A stretch of 64,000 bases of DNA from Spirogloea muscicola (lineage: Eukaryota > Streptophyta > Zygnematophyceae > Spirogloeales > Spirogloeaceae), in assembly GCA_009602725.1 (NCBI GenBank), contig WELB01000012.1, positions 371,772 to 435,771 of the forward strand, read 5' to 3'. The position numbers were made by a program, and so were the translations under genes. The notes beneath the pieces were generated by a model. That model was not told the DNA's origin. It did no database searches and saw nothing but the letters and a program-made list of their open reading frames with translations. Positions within the stretch are counted from its first letter, which is position 1. The number at the start of each line of letters is the position of its first letter. Shown one piece after another: positions 1 through 12,600 of the stretch.

Positions 1-310
1 GGCTATCATGCTTTGGCAAATGTCAATAGTCTGCTGCGTTTTTGTGAAGACAGGTAAAGGTGCTGACTTCTACTGGCTTGCTGCCATAAACAGGTTGCAC
101 ATCTTGCAGCCGAGGCGAAACAATACCGTGTCCTTATTGACAAGCGAATATCCAGCATTGCCCGGCTTGGCATTTCCGTATAGGAGGCCATGCATGTGGT
201 GATGTGGCCCTCCTTGCAAGCCATTGCACAATTGGCAACTGAGTATGCTCCCATGCATATGGCAATGGGTGTACACTTGGCACCTGTGGTTGCCGTGCTC
301 TTTGTCAACC

Positions 311-382
311 CTGAGCGGTCAGCTTAGTAGCACGTGACGTACATTTCTTGATGTGCTTGCCTTTGCACTTCGCCACTCAGGC
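311..382 (+). repeat. Dispersed repeat family B, copy 1
   Basis: This block begins with GGTCAGCTTAGTAGCACGTG and runs through a conserved GATGTGCTTGCCTTTGCACT segment. It recurs in the same orientation near 63732-63795 and inverted at 3631-3720. No coding sense is visible. The rest of 1-1060 holds only short shadow reading frames, and no gene is supported there. Confidence 0.7.
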
Positions 383-1060
383 CCTCCATCAATCAGTACA
401 CGCTCCCTGTTCCTGTGTGACAACGTGGCACATCGTGTAGCTCCTCCGTCTTTGCTGATATGCTCTGTTGCGCAGTACTTGCTCATGAAGTAGGCTAGTC
501 GAACATCTCTCAGTATGTAAGTCCTGCCTGGGAAAGCCATATTCCTGCCTGGAAAGCCGACAAGGGCCTCGCAAACCCAAACCCGCACACCTCCTCCCGA
601 TGCTTGAGATGCAAACAGCAAAAGCCCTGCAAAATAGAAAGGCATCAAGACAGCACTGAGGCAGGGTGCTTGCAGATTCAGTAAAGGGCCACTCAATATT
701 GCCAGCTTTACATTGACCACTTCAAGCTGAAGCACCGTCTTATGGTGCTGAGCGAGCTGACACGAAATCGGCAACTCAAAATATAAGCTCACTTCAGCTC
801 AATGCGCAGTCCTTGATCATGCATGTGAAGAGAAAAGGAAGCGTGACCTTGTTGTTTCCAAACAAACGCTGAGGTGGTCACTACTGACGAGCAAAGACTA
901 CACACATTGACCAGGAACCTACAATTACTGCATTGACAGATAATGAACATTCTTTGCTAAGTGATGACTATGCTTCGGCTGTCGGCAGGTGAAACCGAAA
1001 GGAAAAAGGTCATCTTCATGCAAATGCCAATGTCCGGCTACCTCGAGATCTTGTTGGCCA

Positions 1061-1876
1061 CTAGCTCTGTGCGTTGTGTCGTGCCCACTTGGCCTGAGCT
1101 TGTTGCACAGCCTCCTCCGCATCCGCAATCTCCCTCTCGGAATATTTTTGCTCGAGGATGCCCAGTGGGCCAGGCCTCAGGACGTCGACCACCTCATCCA
1201 ACCGCCGCTCACCGGTCCTGCAGTGAGCTACTGACAATGTCAGCCCCACCTCCCTTGAATGCGTGCTCAAACAATCTACGATTCACGATCGTGCACCTGC
1301 ATGAGTGCTGCGCAACCCATGCCAGCATGACTCAGGAAGACCTGCCTCGATCGAACCGCCAGAAAAGAATGAGACAAAGACGAGGTGCAATTGAGCCGTT
1401 GACCCGTGTGCAGTAGTTACGAGATGCTAACCTTGCAGCCGACAGTCCCAGCTGCACCGCCCTCGCGATCACGCCCGGCAGCTTCGGCCAGGAGGACATG
1501 CCCACCGTCACGAGCGACCTATGGCCCACATCAACGGGCTGGGCCACTGGACCGCCGCATTGCACGGAGGCGGCAGAGACCCAGTACAGGCGACACAGGG
1601 GTCGGATGTTGAGCTTGAGGAGTCGTTTCTTGAGGTCGGGCGAGAACACCCAGCTCCAGGGCCGAGGGTGCCTGCCTCGGCCCCGCCGTCTTGGTACTGC
1701 GGCGTAGGTCGAGTGGTGGGAACGGCGGCGGAGCCCGTTTCACGGCAGCGGACGTCGCAGTGGCCGCCTAGGTCGGCTCTGGCGTGCAGCAGAGGCTAGC
1801 TTCTACCTGCCGCAGAGGCGGAGCTGCTCAAGCCGCCCCCCCGCACCCCCGTAGCGGTTGCGAGAGCGCCGGCCAT
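1061..1876 (-). CDS. Unknown 163-residue protein, three exons
   Basis: I do not recognise this protein. Three minus-strand exons join in phase: 1807-1876 (start MAGALATATGVRGG), 1432-1696 and 1061-1217 (stop TAG), 492 bases in all. The first 25 or so residues are rich in Ala, Ser and Gly with Arg and lack acidic residues, which would suit a mitochondrial or plastid presequence. The middle contains SPDLKKRLLKLNIRPLCRLY and SSWPKLPGVIARAVQLG. The end is a charged, probably helical stretch, EREIADAEEAVQQAQAKWAR. The gene lies in a GC-rich island (about 1040-2060) like those at the starts of the recognised genes. Supporting evidence is splice-site quality, phase agreement and composition only; there is no homology support. 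The exon 1 donor (GTAGAA) is the weakest boundary. Confidence 0.5.
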
Positions 1877-2105
1877 CCTTCCAGGCGTAGAGCCTGCAGG
1901 CGAGGGGGCAATGCCTGTAGACGGTGTATTGGGCCAGAGTGGCCAGGACGGACTGATAAAGTACTGGGTGAAAGAAGAAGCTCGCCGAAAGGACACCAAC
2001 CTTTGCCGTCGGGTTGCTTGCTCGGGTGTACAGGATGCGCATAGCCATCATCTCCCTGCAGCGCTCCTGCAGTGGTCTCGTGTGGTCTAGCTGTGTGGTC
2101 TTCGC

Positions 2106-2940
2106 CCATTCTTTTTGGGCTGGCCTTACCCAGCCCCTATGTTCTGTGGGAGAGCACTTTGCTACTTGATTGATCGCCGTCTCTGCCAGAACATCCTATG
2201 GTCAAGAGATATTTAAGTCTGCCTTCACGTGGCGTGCTGCTGGCTTGTCTTTCCCTCCGTTTGCAATCGCTTGTGTCAACACCATAAGATTTGGCAAAAC
2301 AGAATGATGAACAAACCAGATCTTTTTTCATAATGAAAGAATGGACACCTGAACTTTCTTCAAAAGAAGCTTTGAGAGTTTCTTTAACAGCAGGTGCAGG
2401 CCAATGATATGAAGTCCTGGTCGTAGAAGTGGAAGTGGAAGTTCACACCAAAGGAGACGATGGCCGGTGAGATGCCAGCTCAAGGAACACTGGAGGCGTC
2501 GAAGGGAGTCCGCAGTGGTGGGGGGGGCCGTGCCTTGCCGTCACAACGAGGTGTTGCAAAGCTGTGATATGAACGAGACATGAAGCTCTCTTTAAAGGCT
2601 GGCCTCATCGCCCTTTAGTAGAAATTCTGTTTCTGTTACCTTAGCCACTGGTTTATTCATCTTTGTTCTTCTTGTACACATTGTTCTTCTTACACACAGT
2701 GCTTTGCCTCCCCTTCATCCCATATGCTCCGCGTGCATACTCTCAATGGGCTACCTATGTGGAAAGTTTGTCGATACCCAAGTCCCCCTTCGATTTGTGC
2801 TTTCGCCCTGTTATCTTAGCCCCTCTCTTGTACTTATTTTGTGATCCCTTCGGACCTTGTCCACCCTCTTTTTGGCTGGCCTATCCCATCCATCGTCCCT
2901 TCTTGTACATTCCTTTAGGCTGGCCTCTCACAGTAATTGC
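2106..2940. repeat. Three partial copies of dispersed repeat family A
   Basis: Partial copies of the GGCTGGCC(T/C)(T/C)TCACAGCC core occur at about 2106-2141, 2868-2893 and 2908-2940, all with the CTTTTTGGGCTGGCC orientation. They lie in the 2.2-kb space between the small gene at 1061-1876 and VPS13. Nothing else in that space looks coding: the open frames are short and have no splice or domain logic. Confidence 0.6.
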
Positions 2941-3150
2941 CATAACTTGGAAGCTCTTTTTCTGGGAAGAACTACTTTCTGAAGGAGTAGGAAAGCCCTG
3001 AGCCGCTTGGAAGAGAGAAGTGACCTCTTAGCAAAGGGCTTCTTCAGACAAAAATGTGACTGCTGGTATTGAGCTGCTGTAATAGCAGCCAGGTGCATAC
3101 AGAGGGTGTTCATGACTATATTAGCGGAGCCACAGGCTAGGCAAACAGGG

Positions 3151-3378
3151 CGCTCTTAGTACCCTCGTGTCAGCAGTAGGAAGTCAGATGAGCTGAGGGG
3201 AGTACGAGCAAGCCCGACAACAGCTCTTCCGTAAGAAGGCAATGGCTGTGAGAGGCCAGCCCAAGGGATTGTACAAGGGCCGAAAGGCGTCGAAATTGCA
3301 TAGTCTATGCAAGAGGCTACTGCGGATGTGAGCTTAGTAACCCCGAGTCAGCAGCCGCAAGTCGGAGTAACTTGGCAA
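3151..3378 (+). repeat. Family A repeat unit with flanking C blocks
   Basis: Block C occurs at 3151-3195 and again at 3331-3378 (core CAGCAGCCGCAAGTCGGAGT). Between them, at 3243-3280, is the hairpin-capable A block GGCTGTGAGAGGCCAGCC. The same pairing of A and C blocks recurs near 41.4-41.8 kb and, inverted, near 40.8-41.1 kb. This suggests a unit of about 200-300 bases that can sit in tandem. Confidence 0.7.
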
Positions 3379-3514
3379 AGGGCTTCGCTCTGTGATGCCC
3401 GTTTCTTTGCACTACGCCTGAGTGCTGGCGCGGCTTGGCTTGTTATTTCATGCGCACCGCACGCCTGAACTCTCTATGCGAGGATGCAGGCGCTGGCTGT
3501 GAAAGCATTGGCTG

Positions 3515-3720
3515 TCCACTCTTTTCGGGCTGGCTTTTCACATCCCTCGCCCCCTTTAGATGATGATGAGGTTACTGTTTCTGGCTGTGAAAGAGGAAGG
3601 GGAAATGGAGTGTGTATAAAGTGGTAGAGCGCCTGAGTGGCCAAGTACAAAGGCAAGGACACTGACAGATGTACATCACCTGCTACTAAGCTGACCCGCT
3701 CAGTAACCACGGCTGTGAGA
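3515..3720 (-). repeat. Family A core followed by inverted family B copy
   Basis: An inverted A core (CGGGCTGGCTTTTCACA) lies at about 3515-3558. An inverted family B copy follows at 3631-3720 (TGATGTACATC is shared with the 63.7-kb copy). The two families sit next to each other here, just upstream of the VPS13 GC island. Confidence 0.65.
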
Positions 3721-4061
3721 CGTACAGTACTGGGCGAGACGTTCTCTCCGTCTACGGCGCAGCATGGTCCCCCCACGGTGACAGTGCCCTTCCATCGCTG
3801 ACCAGCGACTGCAGACGCCCACGCCCTCCTCTGCGGCGGCCCCAGGCGCGGTCGCCGCCGCTGCCGCCTATCGGCTCAGCGGCAGGCCGCGTCGCTCACG
3901 AGAGCCAACGCAGGCCTTCCCTTCAGGCCCTGGCGCTAGCAGGCTGCGCGGCCGACAATACGGCGCCTGCAGCGGTCAATTGTCCCAGCGTCCTCGACCG
4001 CTCCTCCCTCTCGGGCACAGCTGCCAGCGCCATGGGCCGAGGCCAGCGCTAGCCGACGACG

Positions 4062-6639
4062 ATGTTAGAGGAGAGGGTCGCGGAGATACTGCAGAGGTAC
4101 CTCGGGGACTATGTCCAGGGCCTCTCCAAGGATGCTCTTAAGATCAGCGTATGGCGAGGCAAGTTCCACCAGAAGCCCTTGAGGAACAGCTGCAAGTAGC
4201 CTCCTGTACTGAAGGCCTCCTTGCTCAGTCGTCCCTCTGTTGCCTGCTGCAGACCATGCTTAAGCAATTTGACATGATTATTTCAGGGGATTTGGAGCTC
4301 CAGAACATGCAGCTGAAACCCGAGGCCCTCAATGCTTTGAAGCTGCCACTCAAAGTCAAGGCTGGCTTCCTGGGCTCCATCAAGCTGAGGGTGCGCACTA
4401 TGACAGCGCGCATGCAAGCGAGTGTAACAATGAGCAGAATGAAAGGATAGCAGTGCTGTCAAGTAGGATGCATGAGCATCTGGCAACGTGGCTTCCTTCG
4501 CCTGTATTCCTCAGGGTGACTTTAAGGTTGTGCACGTGCCTATGAGTGAGGCTTGTGCACCGCACTTTGTCAGTCGCTACCAGCTGGAGAGAGACAGAAT
4601 GAACAGACATAGAGGTGGTGATAAGGTCCGTTGAACTGTAAAAGTGCTCTGCAGCAAGCAGTGTCTAATAGCTACTAGCTCCTTGTCTTGGTCGCATGCT
4701 CCAACTTATATAGAGCTTAGCTGTTTTCCACTGTCCTGCTACAGGTGCCTTGGAATCGACTAGGGAGGGAACCTGTGATAGTCATCCTAGACCAGATCTT
4801 CATACTCGCACAGCCTCTTGTTAGTGCAGAGTATGGACAGGATGTCAGTGATGAGAGCCTGTTTGAGGCAAAGCAGCGCCACATTAAGGTCCCTCCTGCC
4901 CGTGACTCCTGGCTATCTCTGTGATGCTCAAAGCCTGGTCAATATGGAGTCGCAGACCATGATGCTTAATTCCAGATCAGGCGAAGTTTGTGCCAGCCTG
5001 ACATCGGCTCAAGGAGTGTATGCTAGGCTTGGAACCAATGCCGCTTGCATGTGCCTCTCTGTCTTGGCTGCAGTTAATTTGGATATTGCCTGTATCAGAC
5101 ATCAAATTGGCAAGGAGCTCTCCATCTTGTAACACTCTACTTACATGCTTGATTGACAGGAGGCGGAAGAATCTCTAGTAGAGAGCCAGAAGGACAAGAT
5201 GAACGACGCAGAGGTACACTGCTTGCCAAGAGTGCCTTCTTCAGATATTAGGCTGCTTGAAGCAAAGGAAAGGCATATAAACCATAGCGTGCACATGACA
5301 AACAAGTGAGCAACATTTTGTGGAATAACAGAGCAGTTCTGCTTCTTAGGTAGGCCAATGACATAGGGATGATATTATAAGCATGTTACAAGTATGTGTC
5401 CAAGATGAATTTTGATATCTGGTGATGCGCCAAGCTGGTGCATGTGTAGTGATGAGATTTTGCTATCAATTGTATTTTGTAGCAAGCCAAAGACACCTCG
5501 TGGCTAGGACAGCTCATTGGAACAGTGATAGGTAATTTGAAGCTGAGCATTACCAACATTCATATCCGATATGAAGATGATGTCAGGTGAGTGTGCCTTT
5601 GCTGATCTTGGCATTGTCACCGATGATTGCTGGTGCTAAGCTTGTAGTAGAGTGAGCTCCTTGTAGTAGAGTGAGCTCGTCCTCTCCTGCTTCAAGTCTG
5701 GCTGTCATGTCAGACAGGAAATGATTTTCAGGTGTTGCGAAGCACGTTCTCAGCTCATTCATTGCGAAGCACCTGCACAGCTCATTTGCCAAATTCGATT
5801 GCATCAAACAGCTTCCCAGGGCACCCTCTGGCTGCTGGTTTGACTCTGGAGAGATTGGCAGCAGCAACCATCGATGAGGAGGGCAACGAGACGTTCGTCG
5901 CACATGGAGCCATGGAACGTGTGCGGAAGGTATCCAACAAAACTATCGTCACACTGTTTGGACTTTTCTGGTACTTGGGTTGTTTCCTTTGCTCTCTGGT
6001 GGGCAGTCTGGTCTAGGCCAGCAATTGTGCATACTTCTCAAAACATTCGATTCCTGCTTCTGTGTTTGCTTCTGTATTCGTAGTGAAGTTGACAGTAGTG
6101 AATGCTTTTGAGGGTTTTTGTGTGCAGGCTTTAGCTCTCCAAAGGTTGGCCATTTACTTTGATTCTGATACCTCTCTATTTGAGGTTGACAAACCATGGC
6201 AACAGTTGGGTAAAGAGGCCTGGAGCGAGGTTCGCTCGTGATCTCTTCCTTGATAACATATAGCATGACCCAAGGAATCGCAAGGCGCTGCCTTGCAATC
6301 CCTTGAATATTACCTTGTTCTGGCATAGCCATCAGTGCATCTCAATTGTGCAGGCAAAAGTCACTCAGAACGTTGCCTGGTTTTCTGCTTGCGTACTGAG
6401 ACTTTCACCAAGGATGCTCACAGATCTTTGAGCCAGGCATCAAGAAGAGCCCTGATGACCTTTTTGAAACCGAAGACCAAGAGGTTGCCAAGCAAAAGCT
6501 GGACAGACACTACATCCTCGAGCCTATCAACGGAGCAGCTGAGTACTTCCGAAGAGGAAAAGCTGAGCAGAGAAGACCTGACAGTCCTCTTCAAAGTATT
6601 GATGTCAAACTCGAGGATGTTACTCTGAGTATGTCAGAG
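4062..6639 (+). other. VPS13: VPS13 chorein_N segment (first 8 exons)
   Basis: This segment encodes the membrane-proximal end that takes up lipid from the donor membrane. Conserved family motifs seen are KPEALNALKLPLKVKAGFLG, VPWNRLGREPVIVILD, GNLKLSITNIHIRYED and LAIYFDSDT. Spacing follows plant VPS13 closely. Short exons of 54-216 bases are separated by introns of roughly 130-600 bases. Confidence 0.95.
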
Positions 6640-9600
6640 GTATATTTGAGCAACTTAACACCATTGGAGCTTGGTCACTTATATGCTGCTATAGAGCTTC
6701 AGCTACAGCGTCAGCACGAACTTTCTTTGCAACTGAGCCTAGTCATCTGAAATTTAGGTTGAAGTTGTCTGGACCTATCTGACGCTCGATAAGGTTTTCT
6801 TCTTACTGCCCCTCATGCTTCATTGCAGAGTCAGTACAGGGACACTTTGGTCCTTGCTGACAATCTGTCAGCATTTAACAAGCGAATGAAGCATGCTCAT
6901 ATCAGGCCAGCTAATTCAATACACACAAGCCCTCAGCTCTGGTGGAAGTATGCTCTGAGGGCCAGTTTGGAGAGGCGGGGCAAATACAGGTGGGTTTGGT
7001 GGCTACCTGTTGGTGACTATGTTGCTTACTTTGGTATCTCATGTCAGCTGCTTGTCTGCAGTAGATTAAGAATCAGCTAGATATTGATATGCAGTGCATG
7101 GTCTTGCACAGGGGTTCATTGGCATGGAAGCATCTTTTGGAAGCTGCACGTATGCGTCGGAGATATTTGGAGCTTTATGTCTCACTTCTGCAGGCCCGTC
7201 CAGGCAAGGTGTCCATCAACAACAACGAGGAGATCCAGGCCATGGACAAAGTCCTGGACACTGATGTGATTATAATGTGGCGGTGGGTTCAGCTCTTGCC
7301 TTGTATCAGCAGCATCATTCTTCATCCTACCATTTGGCTTCTGTCAGTTGCAAGCTTCCACTGAAGGATTTTAGCGCAGCTTCTGCACGTTATAATTTCT
7401 TTTCATACAATCTATGGCAAGAGGGTGGTATTTACTTCTTCATTTGGATTTGCAGCATGCTGGCCCACAACTTTGTCACTACGGGCCAAGGAGAGCATGA
7501 GCGACCAGAATCTCGCAAGTCGTGGTGGTTGTTCAAGAGGTGGGCTCTTTTACGTGGGGATACATGCAGCACGCGCAACCAGAAAAACATATCAAGTTTT
7601 GTGCTCAATTGATATGTATTGATGGAATCTGGTTGTGGAGGTCAGCCTATCAAGGCTGTGTCTCCTGTCAAGCTTACATTAACAATTCTCTGCTCATAGC
7701 TGAGTACCTTAGACAATAAGAGGACACGTCTTGCATTAGAGTCGTCGCTCTAGTAACGCTTCGTGCTCGCAAATATCTGACTGTGCTATGGAATACAGGA
7801 GGAGATCGTCTGACGTGGACAGAGAGGCGCAGAGTCTTACTGGCGCTGACTGGGCCAGGCTGAATGATGCTATTGGCTATGAACCTGGCATGGGGAACCC
7901 ACTGGTACCTGGGCAAGAACCTTCACATATGCTCCATACGCATCTCACAATCAGAATGATGCGTAACTCATCAAGGCTTGATCATCAAGATGGTGCTCTT
8001 ATAGCGGAGTTGGAAAGCCACAACCTTCAAGTTGATGTTGATGTGTTCCCAAAGACCCTGGCCTACACAATAACGTTGGGCTCCTACGGCATAGCTACCC
8101 CAGAAGGCATGCTTGCTCAGGTACGTTGTTATGTAATATTTTGTGATCGTGGTATGGGTTTGCATTCAACCATTGCAAAAATGCTTGCAACATAATCTGC
8201 TACCCCTATAGCTAATAGCCTTGGCCTGGCAAATACAGTGCCAAGCTATAGCCTGTTGTTGCTCAGTGACTACAGAGTGAAAAATTGATGGAGCTAGGCA
8301 GTTCCGTCCGTGCCACATTTACATACAAGCCGCATGATTCAGACTACCTCTGGATCTTGGAGGGTAAAGCAGCCCCCGTTCATGCCACGGTATGTACATC
8401 TCTGGACAATGGTGCTGTCATCCTCTTGTTCCCTTCTCGTATATGTGCTACTTAGGGCAAGGCAAGTACTTCAGGTAAGACTCAAGAGATGTGAAGTGGA
8501 ATTTTAAATTTGCTCTTTCCTTTGCCTGTTGTTGCTGCAGTTGTGGACGTCCAGTCTGAACAGGGTACAGGAATTTTTCCAGAGCAAAAAGGCTGTTAGC
8601 CGTGCCCTTGCTTTGAGTACAACAGCTGCTCTGCAGGTACGAGGCAATGGTAGTCCTGATTTGCTAGCTGTTGATAACCATATTATAAGGGATTGCACCT
8701 ACTGGTGGAAAGCTAAGGGATTCTAACTAGCTCTCAGAGAGGTGGTGCTGGCGGCAGGCTTACTTCTCTTGGATCGTTGCTAGTTTCTTGGATAATCACG
8801 CTATGATCACCATCTGACAGAAGCAGTAGGTGTAGAGAAGAGGCAATGTCTCAGGCTGATGCAGAGTGCATTCACTCGTAAGCATGCGCAGTCAACACTG
8901 GACGAGGTAGCTAGATCTGCCCAGAAGAAGCTGAGTAGGACCCTGAAGGATCGACCTAAGTATACCCTGAACCCCTTCTTTCAAATTGAATACTGTGTCT
9001 GTAACGTACTGAATTGCCATACTTACTGAATCACTGCAATCAATGTGCCTCGGCTATTGCATCAGGATGTCTGACATCTGATAAGAAACACATGCTGAGC
9101 CATCCTGTCCATCCTGTTGATGACACTCATGCAGTTGTGTACCTTCTCTTGTGGTCCTTTGTGCAGATTTAGCATAGACCTTGATATTGCTGCTCCCAAG
9201 GTTGCCATACCCACAAGTTTTAAGGCTGATGGCAAGCATGAAATGGCCCTTCTTTTGGATTTTGGGAATTTTCTGCTCCAGACTGACAATGTGATCTTTT
9301 TGGCTATTTTACTCTTTTGCTATTCACCTATTACTTCTTGCTTGATAAAGACTGATCTTGGCGCGTATGAAGTTGAAGCAAGCTCAATATGATGAACCTT
9401 GTACATAATCACAGCATATGACCAGGAAGATGATTGTCATGCAGGATGCACCCTCAAGAGCCACATCAGATGAAGAGTTGAGACTCTACATGTCGTTCAA
9501 GCTCTCAGCTTCTGACATTTCAGCAACTCTGGTAGACGGCCATTATGATTGGTCACTCCTGCCTGAAGAAAATCAAGAGAGAGATCGAGATGGCTTGTCC

Positions 9601-12600
9601 AGCAGCTCTGCTGCTGATTCTACCAGATTCCTCCCGCTCCTTGATAAATGTGGAACGAACATAGCCCTTCAGCAGGTGCTTACCAACTGCTACTGCTGAC
9701 TGGCTTGCAGTCACTGGATTGGATATGACTTTGCATACGACTTGACACATAGTCAACAGCAGCATCTCTGCTGCCATTGCTTTCTCTGCAAGGCATCGAT
9801 AGGTATCAGCAACTGAGATCTGCTGCTCCTCATCTGCGATATACAGATTTGCATTCCTCACCAACAGTATCCTACAACTCGGGCTGCTGTGCTATTGCCC
9901 AAGCTGGGTTTCCACTTCTCGCCTGGACGATATCACCGTCTCATGGCCGTCGTCAAAGCACTTGAAGGTGATATTGCTGCAGTTCGTGGAGAGAATGTTG
10001 TCACTCCTTGGAAGCCCGCTGACTTTGAAGGGGAGTTGGACGTTCTCACTTGGGGGGTACGTCACGTGGCTTCAGTGATCACACCAGCCAACCATTGGCT
10101 TCAGCAAGCATGCGCAGAGCTACACATTAACCTGCTTAAACAATGCTACTTCAAGTGCCTACTTTACCTAGATGCAATCAACGTTGTAGATTGTGTGCCA
10201 CAGACTTTGATATAGCTTCTGCCCCTTTCATTGACAACTCCCAGAGTAGAGCAGCTACATGGCAACATCGGTATGGGGCATTGGCCGGACCTTTCTTGTA
10301 CCTGCTTGATTTTCCAGAGGCAAGCACTTACAAGCACCGCACACGGTAAGATGATTTTGCAGCATAGAAGGTCACATTGTGTGCACCTCTGCAAGTCTTG
10401 GAGCCACAACAGCACACATAAGGTGCCTTGCATAATCTAAGAGCGAGCATTTTATCTTGCAGGCTTCAGGGCAAACAGGTTGTCAATGTCCCCCCTGATG
10501 CTGTTGGAGGGGAGAGTCATGTGCTGGCAATCTGCGACAGCAACGGGGCCAGCTTCAAGGTGCAGCCATGTCAATGTTGTGATGCTACTGAGAGCGCTTC
10601 AAGTGTCCCATATACTTGGTAACAATAATCTCATACCTATCTTGTTGTCAACAACTGTGTAGGTAAGCGAGTCCCTCAATGGCGTGCTTTTACGCTTCGG
10701 CGACAACGCAAGCAAGCTGTCTTGGAAAGAACGAATGACTAGCGCCATATATCTCACATCGGTGAGAACAGACTCCTCAGATCGCTGATGCTAGATTGAT
10801 CTAGTGTAGTGAGGTGGTAAGCACGTACTGCGAGATGCATCTGTTTATATAAAGAGTGGGCTGACATTGTATCTATATCTCTTGTTGACCTGATGTGCTG
10901 ACCAGTGGCTGCACTGCGATCTCAGGGAAGAAGTAGATCAATCAAGCGGAAATTGCCGCCTTGTCTTGACAATAGATGCTTCCTCTTAGAGGGCGTAGGC
11001 ACTTATGCAGTGTGTCATTTGACTGAATATTGCAGCTACCTGCAGCAGTTGCAGCTGCCGACCACAATGACGACACTAAGGATGCCCTGCAGAAGGCAAC
11101 TGATGGTAGCGAGCAACTGCAACCAGCTGCTCTTGACAAGTTTTTTCTCACTGGCATCCTGGAAGAGCTGACCATCACAGTTGGTCGAGCTGTAAGTCCT
11201 CTCGTGTCTTTCAGTCCAGGTGGTTAAGACCGATAAGTGGATTTGACAGTTCATAGCTGTGTCAAATTCGTGGGTACAGGAAGCTAATGAATGTTGTACA
11301 GATGATCTTTTTTGATAGCACCAAAAGTTGGTTCCGCACTCTCTGTCCTTTCCTGCTGATTGTCCTTTATGAGCTGCAGGTGGACGCAAGCTCCAAAACT
11401 TGGTTAGTAGATGAAGAGATTGATCTCCTTCAGCTCCATGCTGTCGGTGGGAAGGTAAGTCATGACAAGAGCTTGCAAAGCCAGTTGCATACCATACTAA
11501 ATTCTACCTATAAGACTTGGTGCTTTGTGTTGGGCCCGGTAGACCTCCCCTCTCAAATTCAGCTTTCTCAACAACAGGGCACGTACTGAAATGAGGGGAA
11601 CACACACACTTTTGTTCGCAAACTTCTATACCGCTGCCTGACTAATTAAGCTGGAAAACCGGAGACGTTCTACTTCTTAAGTGGTGATAAGTTGTTCGAG
11701 GATGTACAGGTGGAGCTTTTGTACAGGGAATTTGATCTCTCAGTTGGGGCCACGCTCCAGTCTGTTGACATCGAAGACAGACTTTGCAGCCATCTGGGAC
11801 CTGCATGCAGATTCATTGCTAGGTCGTACCTTGTATCACCCGTCCTCACGGCAAATGAGTATCGCAGTTTAACTCATACCGAGCTTGAAAGCCCTGCCAG
11901 TCGTCAGAACAGCACAGGCCCAAACTTACTCTCAAGGCGAAGTACCAGTCTTGGCATCCCAAGCAGAGCAGAGAGTGGTGGATCCTACTTTGACGCTTTT
12001 GCAGAATTTCAGGATGTTGAAGAGGTTGAGGAGGTTGCAGAAAGCATCAACAATGATGCGGACAACCCCTTGCACCAGAACACCTCATACCACCTACCAG
12101 AAATAATTCCTTCTACCTCTGAGGCTGTGCTTTCTGCCCCGGATGAGGTTGATGACCAAGTAGAGGAGAATGGCACAAAGCTTGGTCTGTCAAGGCAACG
12201 CTCGAGAGACAGGCATGGATTGGGGAGGGGTCCACGTCTTCCCGGAAGGAGGATGGAGCACCCTCTCCAGAGGCTGCCGTCAGTATATCACGAAGTACCT
12301 GAGCAGATTGTTAAACAGGATCCAAAATCAGAGCCCCCTCCCTTTGTGAGGCAACTGGGCCTACTTCTTGACAAACATGCTTCAAGGGATGAAGAGGGTA
12401 TAGACAGCTGCAAGAATTTCATCAAAGTACAATATGTGCGATACTATCAGGAGTCCCCTGATTATGACAACGTGGATAAGAAGGTATATATCTATATCTC
12501 CCTGTCACATATGCCGGCGTCACTAAGATGTCGGATCAGGCATGCAGGCAATTCACTTGGATCTGAGATTCTGCATCTGCTCAAGAAGCCAGTATTATCT

